Assembly: GCA_001429555.1 (NCBI GenBank)
Contig: LMSR01000016.1
Span: 65,384-129,383, forward strand
Direction: 5' to 3'
Length of the DNA: 64,000 nt
From: Nocardioides sp. Soil797
GTDB lineage: Bacteria > Actinomycetota > Actinomycetes > Propionibacteriales > Nocardioidaceae
Position 1 is the stretch's first letter, and every line of letters starts with the position of its first letter. Shown here piece after piece: positions 36,384-44,961 of this stretch. Position numbers and translations under genes: made by a program. The notes beneath the pieces were generated by a model, which saw only the letters and a program-made list of their open reading frames with translations, searched no databases and had not been told where the DNA came from.

Positions 36384-37151
36384 CTACTTGGCCCGGAAGC
36401 GCTGGATGCGGCGCGACAGCTCGTGGGCCTCCTGCAGCAGCAGGCGCCCCAGCTCCGGCTGCCGATCGGGGGCGAATCGGTGGTCGATCCCGGTCAGGCT
36501 GAGCGCCCACTGGGGGATCCCCCGGGCATCGAACACGGCCGCGCCCATGCCCCAGCTGCCGTGCACGATCAGGCCGGGATTGACCGAGTAGCCGAGCCGT
36601 TGGGTCTGTCGGATCCGGTCCTCGAGCCGCTCGCGGGAGTGCGCGTCGCCGAACGCTTCGACGAGGTCGTGCTCGTCGAGGTGCTCGGCCAGCTCGCGTT
36701 CGGGGAGGTGGGCGAGAATGACCAGGCCAGCGGATGCGACGCCGAGCGGGAAGCGGATGCCCTCGTGGAGCACGTGTGAGCGGATCGGGAAGCTCCCGTC
36801 CTCGCGTGCGAGGCAGATGGTCTCGTCACCGCGTCGTGCGGAGAAGAACGCGCTCTCACCGGTGGCCTCGCTGAGCCGGCGCAGACTGGTGCCGGCCAGG
36901 TGGCTGACGTCGTAGCGGGTGGAGGCGGCATTGCCGAGCAGGAACGTCTCGGGCCCGAGCAGCCACTGTCCCGAGGGCGTGCGGTCGACCAGGCCCTCGT
37001 GGTGCAGCGCGACGAGGAGGCGGTGGGCGGTGGGGCGGGCGAGGTCGGCAGCGACGGCCGCCTCGGTGGTCGTGACACCTGTCGGCTCATGGCGGGAGAC
37101 GGTGCGCAGCAGGCGGCCCACGCGGGCCACGACCTGGTGGGGAGTCTCCAT
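36384..37151 (-). CDS. IclR family transcriptional regulator
   Basis: This 255-residue protein has an N-terminal winged helix (residues about 5-65, TTEAAVAADLARPTAHRLLV) and a C-terminal effector-binding IclR domain (HVLHEGIRFPLGVASAGLVI). ATG at 37151 lies 6 nt after TATGCT, so the mRNA is probably leaderless. A 19-bp inverted repeat covers the promoter, so the protein probably represses itself and controls the divergent CoA-transferase operon. The effector is unknown. Confidence 0.92.
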   Translation of the reverse strand: METPHQVVARVGRLLRTVSRHEPTGVTTTEAAVAADLARPTAHRLLVALHHEGLVDRTPSGQWLLGPETFLLGNAASTRYDVSHLAGTSLRRLSEATGESAFFSARRGDETICLAREDGSFPIRSHVLHEGIRFPLGVASAGLVILAHLPERELAEHLDEHDLVEAFGDAHSRERLEDRIRQTQRLGYSVNPGLIVHGSWGMGAAVFDARGIPQWALSLTGIDHRFAPDRQPELGRLLLQEAHELSRRIQRFRAK

Positions 37152-37167
37152 ACGTCCAGCATAGGGC

Positions 37168-37186
37168 GCGTTCACCCAGTGAACGC
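37168..37186. promoter_or_regulatory. Operator for the IclR regulator
   Basis: Arms GCGTTCAC and GTGAACGC surround a 3-nt centre. It lies between the iclR -10 box and the divergent promoter of the CoA-transferase genes (TTGACG at 37243, ACAAAT at 37267), where an IclR-family dimer would act. Confidence 0.6.
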
Positions 37187-37349
37187 ACGTGGTCGAAAAC
37201 GTACGCCGCGCGAGAGGTTGACGTTCGTCTTGCGGTCGGGCGTTGACGCGGGGGGTGCCGTGGGGCACAAATGGAACTGGCTCATCAGTGAGTCGGCTCA
37301 TTCGCAGTGGCGCCCGGGCCGGTGGCGCACGTGAGGTCGAGGAGGACCT

Positions 37350-38165
37350 GTGGACAAGGTGATGGGGAGCGCCGCCGAAGCGGTGGCCGACATCGGGTCG
37401 GGCTCGACCCTGGCTGTCGGTGGATTCGGGTTGTGCGGCATCCCGTCGGTGTTGATCGAGGCCCTGCTGGAGCAGGGGGCCGACGAGCTCGAGGCGGTCT
37501 CGAACAACTGCGGCGTCGACGACTGGGGCCTCGGCCGACTGCTCGGCGCCCGCCGGCTGCGGCGGATGATCTCCTCCTACGTCGGGGAGAACAAGGAGTT
37601 CGCCCGGCAGTACCTCTCCGGTGAACTCGAGGTCGAGCTGACGCCACAGGGCACGCTCGCCGAGCGGATGCGTTGCGGCGGCACCGGGATCCCGGCGTTC
37701 TTCACGGCCACCGGGGTCGGCACCCAGGTCGCCGAGGGCGGTCTGCCCTGGAGGTACGACGACGCCGGCAACGTGGTCGTCTCCTCTCCTGCCAAGGAGG
37801 TACGCACCTTCTCGACCGCCGAGGGTGACAAGCAGTTCGTGCTGGAGGAGGCGATCGTCGCTGACTTCGGGCTGGTCCGGGCCTGGAAGGGCGACCGGCA
37901 CGGGAACCTCGTCTTCCGGGACTCGGCGCGCAACTTCAATCCGCTCGCCGCGATGTGTGGGCGGGTGACCATCGCCGAGGTCGAGGAGCTGGTCGAACCG
38001 GGCGAGTTGAACCCCAACGACGTGCACACGCCCGGCGTGTTCGTGAAGCGGGTGGTCGAGCTGACTCCCGAACAAGCAGCCGACAAGCGCATCGAGAAGC
38101 GCACTGTCAGTGCGCCGGATGAGGCAGCTGCGCAGCAACAGGTTCGAAACCAGGGAAGGAACTGA
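37350..38165 (+). CDS. CoA-transferase subunit A (3-oxoacid or 3-oxoadipate type)
   Basis: This 271-residue family I CoA-transferase alpha chain has [13 protein letters not shown] near the N-terminus and the segment [16 protein letters not shown]. It moves CoA from succinyl-CoA (or another donor) to a 3-oxoacid. Whether it serves acetoacetate or 3-oxoadipate (PcaI) cannot be decided; the IclR regulator recalls pca operons, but no other aromatic-pathway gene is nearby. GAGGAGG precedes the GTG start. Subunit B begins 1 bp after its stop. Confidence 0.9.
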   Translation: MDKVMGSAAEAVADIGSGSTLAVGGFGLCGIPSVLIEALLEQGADELEAVSNNCGVDDWGLGRLLGARRLRRMISSYVGENKEFARQYLSGELEVELTPQGTLAERMRCGGTGIPAFFTATGVGTQVAEGGLPWRYDDAGNVVVSSPAKEVRTFSTAEGDKQFVLEEAIVADFGLVRAWKGDRHGNLVFRDSARNFNPLAAMCGRVTIAEVEELVEPGELNPNDVHTPGVFVKRVVELTPEQAADKRIEKRTVSAPDEAAAQQQVRNQGRN

Positions 38166-38166
38166 C

Positions 38167-38805
38167 ATGGCCTGGACCCGTGAGCAGATGGCTGCCCGCG
38201 CCGCCTCCGAGCTGAGCGACGGCTCCTACGTGAACCTTGGCATCGGTCTCCCGACCCTGGTGCCGAACTACGTCCCCGAGGGCGTCGAGCTGGTGCTCCA
38301 GTCCGAGAACGGAATCCTCGGTGTCGGTCGCTACCCGACCGAGGACCAGGTCGACGCCGACCTGATCAACGCCGGCAAGGAGACCGTCACCCTCAACCGG
38401 GGCGCCTCCTTCTTCGACTCCGCCACCTCATTCGGGATGATTCGCGGCGGCAAGATCGATGCCGCCATCCTCGGTGCGATGCAGGTCTCCGCGGCCGGCG
38501 ACATCGCCAACTGGATGATCCCCGGCAAGATGGTCAAGGGGATGGGCGGAGCGATGGACCTCGTGCACGGTGCCAAGAAGGTGATCGTGCTGATGGAGCA
38601 CGTCGCCCGCGACGGCTCCTACAAGATCGTCGACGACTGCTCGCTGCCCTACACCGGCCTGGGCGTCGTACAACGCATCATCACCGATCTCGGCGTCATC
38701 GACATCACCCCCGCCGCTGAAGGAGGCGGGCTCAAGCTGGTCGAGCTCGCGCCCGACGTCACGGAGGACGAGATCCGCGAGAAGACGGAGCCCGAGCTGC
38801 ACTGA
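38167..38805 (+). CDS. CoA-transferase subunit B
   Basis: This 212-residue beta chain has the catalytic Glu47 in the signature SENGILGVG and conserved [15 protein letters not shown]. It pairs with subunit A to form the active enzyme in the cytosol. The ATG at 38167 is chosen because it lies right after the subunit A stop and matches the family N-terminus ([16 protein letters not shown]). A strong hairpin follows the stop. Confidence 0.92.
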   Translation: MAWTREQMAARAASELSDGSYVNLGIGLPTLVPNYVPEGVELVLQSENGILGVGRYPTEDQVDADLINAGKETVTLNRGASFFDSATSFGMIRGGKIDAAILGAMQVSAAGDIANWMIPGKMVKGMGGAMDLVHGAKKVIVLMEHVARDGSYKIVDDCSLPYTGLGVVQRIITDLGVIDITPAAEGGGLKLVELAPDVTEDEIREKTEPELH

Positions 38806-38812
38806 AACCGGT

Positions 38813-38862
38813 GGGACGTCCTGCGAAGGCGACGCATGCGCGACCGCTCCGCAGGACGTCCC
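38813..38862. terminator. Bidirectional terminator
   Basis: The 13-bp perfect arms GGGACGTCCTGCG and CGCAGGACGTCCC enclose a 24-nt loop. It lies between the convergent CoA-transferase operon and the ABC permease gene, 2 bp before the permease stop. Confidence 0.8.
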
Positions 38863-38864
38863 GG

Positions 38865-41305
38865 TCACTCCATGGTCAGCCCGGTCGCGGGCGTGACCCG
38901 GACGGCACGGCGCGCCGGGAGCACGCAGGCCATCAGGCCGGCCAGTGCGGAGACGAGTACGACGACGGCGAGCTGTCCGAGCGGCAGCGACATCGACACG
39001 TCGGCCACGAAGGACCTGAGCATCGTCTGCACGGCCACCCAGGCGAACCCGATGCCCAGCGCCGTGCCGAGCAGGGTGGCCACCACCGAGAGCAGCACCG
39101 CCTCGGTGGCCAACGTCGCCCGCAGCTGGCGACGGGTCAGGCCGAGCGCCCTCAGCAACGCGTTCTCACGACCCCGCTCCAGGACCGACAGCCCCAGGGT
39201 GTTGGCGATCCCGATCAACGCGATCACCACGGCGATGCCGAGCAGGCCCACGATGGCACCGGTCATCACGTCCAGCTGGAGGTCGACGAAGGCCCACTTG
39301 CCCAACGACGACTCGACGGTGGCGTCGGAGGCGGACGCCACGGCGGAGAGGTCCCCGCTGAAGTCCTCGGCATCCGTCTCGAGATCAGCGCGGATCCAGA
39401 TCGCCTGGGTTGTCGGTGAGCGGTCCAGGTCGGCCAGCACGGAAGGAGCGATGACCGCGACGTCTCCCCAGTCCTCGTCGACCTCCGCCACGCGCAACGT
39501 CCGGGTGTGGCCGCCGACCGTGACGGTGACCTTGTTCGGGACCTTGCCGTCCTCCACGGCATCGGCCGGCAGGTAGATCTCGTCGGCAGCGGGGGTGGCG
39601 AAGTCGCGGCGGCTGCGCATCAGCTCACCCGCGTCGGCATCGGGAGCCACCAGTCGGATCCCGCCGACGTGGTGGTCGATGCTTGCGGAGGTGCCGGGAA
39701 GCTCCACGGCCTGCTCCACGGCTGGCAGGTCACGGATCTCGGAGAGCATTCCGGCCGGAAGGGCGCCGCCCGTGCTGGCCGAGACGGACGCATCCAGGGG
39801 ATGGTCCGTGGCCATCTCGTCATCGATGATGCTGCGGCCACTGGCCAGCCCGGTGAGCACCGCCGTGGTCAGGGTGACCCCGACCAGGAGCGAGGCCGTG
39901 GTGGCCGCCGTACGCCGGGGGTTGCGCACGGCATTGGAGGTCGCGAGACGACCGGGCATGCCGATCAGGCGGGCGGCGAGCGAGCCGGCGACCCTGACCA
40001 GGGCCGGGACCACGACCGGCCCGACCACCACGACACCGAAGAAGGTCGACAGGCCGCCGACGACCATCACGGGCACCGCCGTCGCGGCGATCGCGGCCGC
40101 CATGGCGAGCACTCCGGCCTCGACCATGAGGACGCCGAGCGCGATGCGGAGCCGGCCACTCGCCGTACGGGCATCGACACCGGTGTCGGGGCGCAGCGCG
40201 GCCAGGGGACTGACCCGGGTGGCCCGACGAGTCGGGAGCCAGGCCGCGACCAGGGTCACCGCGGTGCCGACGAGGAACGCTCCGGCGAACCAGACGGGGG
40301 AGAACGAGACCTCGCCGAGGCGGGCACCCGGGGCCCGGTCGCGGATCAGCGCGACGAGCCCGACACCGAGCCCGGTGCCCGCGAGGAGGCCGAGGAGGGA
40401 GGAGCCGATCCCGAGCAGGAGGGCCTCCACCCGGATCGATCGCAGCACCTGTCTCCTGGTCGCGCCGACACAGCGCAGCAGCGCGAAGTCCCGGGTGCGC
40501 TGGGCAAACAGGATCGAGAAGGTGTTGGCGATGACCATCACCGAGGTGGCGATGGCGATCGCCGCGAAGAGCAGCAGGATGATGGCCAGCACGTCGACAC
40601 CGTTGGTGGCCACCTTCTGCTGGTCGCTCACGAAGGCGTCCGTCGTCTGCACCGTCGCATCGGGGTACGCCGAGGAGAGGTCGCTGATCTGGTCGTCGAC
40701 CGAGCCCTGGCCGTGCCAGGCGACGCTGTTGATCTGGCTCCGCTCGAGCCACCGGGCCTGGGCGTCCTGGGTGAGGTAGACGGCGGTCCACACCATCGCT
40801 GAAGGGCTGTCGACGGTGCCGACGACCTCCACGTCGAGGGCGTCCCTGCCCTTGCCGATGGTGAGGGTGTCGCCGATGTGGACGTCGTTGCCCTTGGCCG
40901 CGTTGGCATCGACGACAGCTTCGTCGTCGACCGCAGGGAAGCGCCCGTCGACCAGCTCCTGCCAGCGCATGGTGTTGTCGCGGGGAAGTGCCCCGACGTC
41001 TACCCCGTCGCCGAACTCGGTGCCGTCGCGGGAGACCGGGAGCCAGGCCCACCCCAACACCGAGGCTGCGGCACCCTCCTTCTCCGCCCGATCCAGCAGG
41101 CTGGCTGCCTGGTCGCCGTCGAGGTCGGAGACCACGACGTCAGCGTTGGCATAGGGAGCATCCAGGCCGGAGACCATCCCGTCACGGGCCGCGGACGACA
41201 GCGCGTTGGTCACGATGATGAAGGTGACCCCGATGACCACGGCGAGGGTCGCCGCGACGTACCTCCTGGTGTGGCGTCGCATGGAGGCGAGGATGACGGT
41301 GCGCA

Positions 41306-41306
<1 letters not shown>
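38865..41306 (-). CDS. ABC transporter permease, FtsX/MacB type with two FtsX domains
   Basis: This 813-residue membrane protein has helix 1 at about residues 16-36, a large extracytoplasmic domain, then three helices of FtsX domain 1 (about 240-370). Two central helices and a second extracytoplasmic domain follow, and then FtsX domain 2 near the C-terminus. This layout belongs to mechanotransmission or export systems for peptides, lipids or antibiotics. It is coupled to the ATPase gene (TGATG overlap). Together with the sensor kinase and regulator upstream it suggests an envelope-stress or antimicrobial-response module. Confidence 0.92.
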
Positions 41307-42067
<761 letters not shown>

Positions 42068-42175
42068 GGCACCAACGCTAGGAACATCGGCGCCGGCGAT
42101 CGTCAGGCCGACGGTGGAACCTGCGCTACGCCGCTGGGCGGACGCCGCGTGCCGGCGTACGACCGGGGGATGACC

Positions 42176-42832
42176 TCAGCCGACCAGGCCGGTCTCGTAG
42201 GCCAGCACGACCAGCTGCACCCGGTCACGGGAGCCGGTCTTGGCCAGCAACCTGCCCACGTGGGTCTTCACGGTGGCCTCGGCGACCACGAGGTCTCCGG
42301 CGATCTCGGTGTTGGAGCGGCCACGGCCGACCAGCACCAGCACCTCGCGCTCTCGATCGGTGAGCTCCTCGAGCCGTACGTCGGGACCCGGGGCGCGCGG
42401 CTCGTCGGGCAGCGACGTGGCGAAGTGGTCGAGCAGCCGACGGGTGGTCGACGGAGCCACGACCGAGTCGCCGGCGTGCACGGCACGGATCGCGTGCAGC
42501 AGGTCGTCGGGCCGCGCATCCTTGAGCAGGAACGCGGCCGCGCCCGCCTTGATCGCCGCGAAGGCGTACTCGTCGAGGTCGAAGGTGGTCAGCACGATCA
42601 CCCGCGGCGCCGCTCCGCGGGAGACGAGCAGGCGAGTGGCCTCGACCCCGTCCATGCGTGGCATCCGCACGTCCATGAGCACCACATCGGCGCCGGTGAC
42701 GGCGAGCTTCTCGGCAGCCTCGGCTCCGTCACCGGCCTGGCCGACCACTGCCATGTCGTCCTGCGAGTCGACCAACATCTGGAAGCCGGCTCGGACCATC
42801 TGCTGGTCGTCGACCAGGAAGACGCGGATCAT
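42176..42832 (-). CDS. Response regulator, NarL/LuxR type
   Basis: This 218-residue protein has a receiver domain with phospho-acceptor Asp54 (VVLMDVRMPRMDG) and an acidic pocket (LVDDQ), followed by a LuxR-type helix-turn-helix (LTDREREVLVLVGRGRSNTE). It binds DNA after phosphorylation by the kinase encoded upstream, whose stop overlaps this start by 4 bp. The downstream ABC exporter is the probable target. Confidence 0.95.
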   Translation of the reverse strand: MIRVFLVDDQQMVRAGFQMLVDSQDDMAVVGQAGDGAEAAEKLAVTGADVVLMDVRMPRMDGVEATRLLVSRGAAPRVIVLTTFDLDEYAFAAIKAGAAAFLLKDARPDDLLHAIRAVHAGDSVVAPSTTRRLLDHFATSLPDEPRAPGPDVRLEELTDREREVLVLVGRGRSNTEIAGDLVVAEATVKTHVGRLLAKTGSRDRVQLVVLAYETGLVG

Positions 42833-43980
42833 GCGGGAATCCTTGCAGAGACTGCGAATCCGCCGCCGGTCACCGGTCCTGTGGTGAGGGTGCCGCCGTG
42901 CACGGTGACTCGCTCACGCATGCCGATCAGCCCCAGGCCCTTGCCGTCGGAGTGTGCGGAGGCACCACGGCCGTCGTCGACCACGTCGAGCCGGATCTCG
43001 CCGTCCGTGACTGCGAGGGAGAGGTGCACCTGCGCCGTGCCCGCATGCTTGCGCACGTTGCTCAGCGCCTCCTGGGCGATGCGGTAGACGGTCAGGGCGG
43101 CCCCGTCCGAAAGGGGAGGGAGCGGATCGGGGAGCCGGGCCTCGAGCTGCATGCCGCCGGCCCTGGCCTCCTCGACCAGATGGGCGAGATCTGCCAACCC
43201 TGGTTGGGGTGTGGTGCCCGAGGTCACCTCCGAGCGCAGCAACCCGAGCATGCGTCGCATCTCCGTCAACGACGCGCGGCCGGTCTCCGAGATCGTCTCC
43301 AGCGCCTCGACCGCACGGCCCGGATCCTTGGTCGCCGCATATCTGGCTCCGTCGGCCTGCACCACGATCACCGACAGGCCGTGTGCCACCACGTCGTGCA
43401 TCTCCCGGGCGATTCGAGCCCGCTCGTCCTGGGCTGCAAGCTTGGCCTGCTGGGCCGACTCGCGCTCCAGTCGCTCACCCCGCTCGACCAGCGAGTCGAC
43501 GTAGGCCGCCCGGGTGCGACCCAGGGTGCCCAGGGCCCAGGCCGTGGAGACGATGGCCGCGATCGTCAGGAAGTAGGAGAGATAGGCGGCCCGGCCGACG
43601 TCGTCGACGAACGGCTTCATCCAGTCGTACGACGCCACGCCCGAGCCGATCAGCCCGACCAGCAGGATCGCGAATCCCCAACGTGCATTGGCGAAACGTG
43701 CCACCGAGTAGACCGTGATCGGGAAGGCGACCTGGCCCCAGATGGGTGTGTCGACGAGGGCTGCCTGCAGCACGGAAGCACCGACGACGGCGACGGCCGA
43801 GGCCACCGGATGGGTGCGACGCCAGAAGAGCGGCACGAACTGGAGCGTGCAGAGCCCACCGATGAGAGGCGTGAAGCCTCCCAACGGGGTGCCGGCGACG
43901 GCGGTGAAGACCAGGAAGCCGGCGAGTGAGAAGTCGAGGATGCGCCGACCTCGCTCGTCGAGCCGCCAGGGTTGCCGCAT
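42829..43980 (-). CDS. Sensor histidine kinase, HisKA_3 family
   Basis: This 383-residue protein has about five membrane helices in residues 15-155 without a large external loop, so it may sense within the membrane (intramembrane-sensing, common in ABC-linked systems). His195 lies in AREMHDVVAHGLSVIVVQ, followed by an ATPase domain (YRIAQEALSNVRKHAG, VVDDGRGA, GLIGMRERV). ATG at 43980 has TAGGGT about 8 nt upstream, suggesting leaderless mRNA, and excludes the longer frame. Confidence 0.93.
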   Translation of the reverse strand: MRQPWRLDERGRRILDFSLAGFLVFTAVAGTPLGGFTPLIGGLCTLQFVPLFWRRTHPVASAVAVVGASVLQAALVDTPIWGQVAFPITVYSVARFANARWGFAILLVGLIGSGVASYDWMKPFVDDVGRAAYLSYFLTIAAIVSTAWALGTLGRTRAAYVDSLVERGERLERESAQQAKLAAQDERARIAREMHDVVAHGLSVIVVQADGARYAATKDPGRAVEALETISETGRASLTEMRRMLGLLRSEVTSGTTPQPGLADLAHLVEEARAGGMQLEARLPDPLPPLSDGAALTVYRIAQEALSNVRKHAGTAQVHLSLAVTDGEIRLDVVDDGRGASAHSDGKGLGLIGMRERVTVHGGTLTTGPVTGGGFAVSARIPA

Positions 43981-44057
43981 GGCGCCGACCCTAGTGCCTG
44001 GCCGCGCTCGGATCGTCGTGCTGTGGACTGATCCCGGGTGCGACCACGGTCTGACCG

Positions 44058-44504
44058 TCAGCGGCAGAAGGCGTGCACCTGGAGGTGGTTGTCGACACCG
44101 GCGAACAGCTGGTCGAGTGCCTTGCCGACCAGGACGTCGCCACCGCGGATGGGACGGTCGTCGCCGGGATGGGTGACGATGACGTGGCCCGGCACCTGAC
44201 CCTCCATGTCGGCCGGCGCAGGCCCGCTCCAACAGTCGAACCGCTCGATCAACTTCTCGACCAGGTCTTCGGCCGTGGCCTCGTCGGTGCGCACCTGAGC
44301 GGATGCCGGCGCCTCCGTGGGGGCGGCGTGCCCGCCGAAGAAGGTGAAGCCGACCAGGAAGCCGGTGCAGACGAACGCCAGGCCGCCGAGGCTCTCGGCC
44401 ACGGTCCTGGCCAGTGTCTGCGGGTGGCGTCGGCGCCGGAACGGCCAGCGGCCGTGGCGCCTCGTGGGCTCGTCGGTGGGACTCGCGTGCGCGACCTTCT
44501 CCAT
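44058..44504 (-). CDS. Small membrane-anchored protein, function unknown
   Basis: This 148-residue protein has an Arg-rich cytosolic head (RRHGRWPFRRRRH), one membrane helix at about residues 35-58 (LGGLAFVCTGFLVGFTFFGG), and an external domain of about 85 residues with two cysteines that could pair. I do not recognise the domain. GGGGAA precedes the ATG. It lies 77 bp upstream of the kinase on the same strand and could be an accessory sensor, though nothing in the sequence proves it. Confidence 0.7.
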   Translation of the reverse strand: MEKVAHASPTDEPTRRHGRWPFRRRRHPQTLARTVAESLGGLAFVCTGFLVGFTFFGGHAAPTEAPASAQVRTDEATAEDLVEKLIERFDCWSGPAPADMEGQVPGHVIVTHPGDDRPIRGGDVLVGKALDQLFAGVDNHLQVHAFCR

Positions 44505-44627
44505 GGTTCCCCGTTCCCCCGAACTCGTGACTGGTTGAGCGTTCAAGAACGTAGCAACAAAATTGGCTCAGGGACTCGTTTCAGTGCATGAACCACCCGA
44601 AGTGACCATGAATGTTGTCCGGTCAGA

Positions 44628-44674
44628 TCACCCGGGGAGGGGTTACCATTGAGTAGGTTCACCCTGGGGAGGGA
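44628..44674. promoter_or_regulatory. Direct repeats in the XRE gene promoter
   Basis: TCACCCGGGGAGGGG (44628) and TCACCCTGGGGAGGGA (44659) start 31 bp apart, about three helical turns. They lie directly upstream of the small XRE gene, as expected for binding sites of the protein itself. Confidence 0.4.
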
Positions 44675-44682
44675 ATGAGGCT

Positions 44683-44940
44683 GTGTCGGAGCCTGCAAAG
44701 AGAGATGTCGTGAGCGTGATTCCCACGTTCACCATGGGCGATCGGTTGCGCAAGGCCCGCGAGGGCACGGGCATGACCACGCGCGACTTCGCCGTCGTCC
44801 TGGGGGTCTCCCAGAGCACGATCACCAATGCCGAGAACGGTCACACCAAGACGCGGCGCATCACGCTGCTGATGTGGAGCCAGGTCACGGGTGTCCCGGT
44901 GACCTGGCTCGAGACGGGCGAGGCTCCTGACGCGCACTGA
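44683..44940 (+). CDS. Small XRE/Cro-type DNA-binding protein
   Basis: This 85-residue protein has a helix-turn-helix at about residues 20-75 (MGDRLRKAREGTGMTTRDFA, then GVSQSTITNAENG). The C-terminal WSQVTGVPVTWLETGE resembles small repressors common in mycobacterial phages and actinobacterial genomes. No other phage gene is nearby. It probably represses its own promoter and perhaps the glycosidase gene 21 bp downstream. A later GTG at 44710 is an alternative start. Confidence 0.8.
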   Translation: MSEPAKRDVVSVIPTFTMGDRLRKAREGTGMTTRDFAVVLGVSQSTITNAENGHTKTRRITLLMWSQVTGVPVTWLETGEAPDAH

Positions 44941-44961
44941 CGGACGTGCTTGGGTTGGGCC

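Noticed and set aside
44683-44940. Prophage marked by a repressor
   Set aside because: No integrase, attachment site or structural gene lies within the window.
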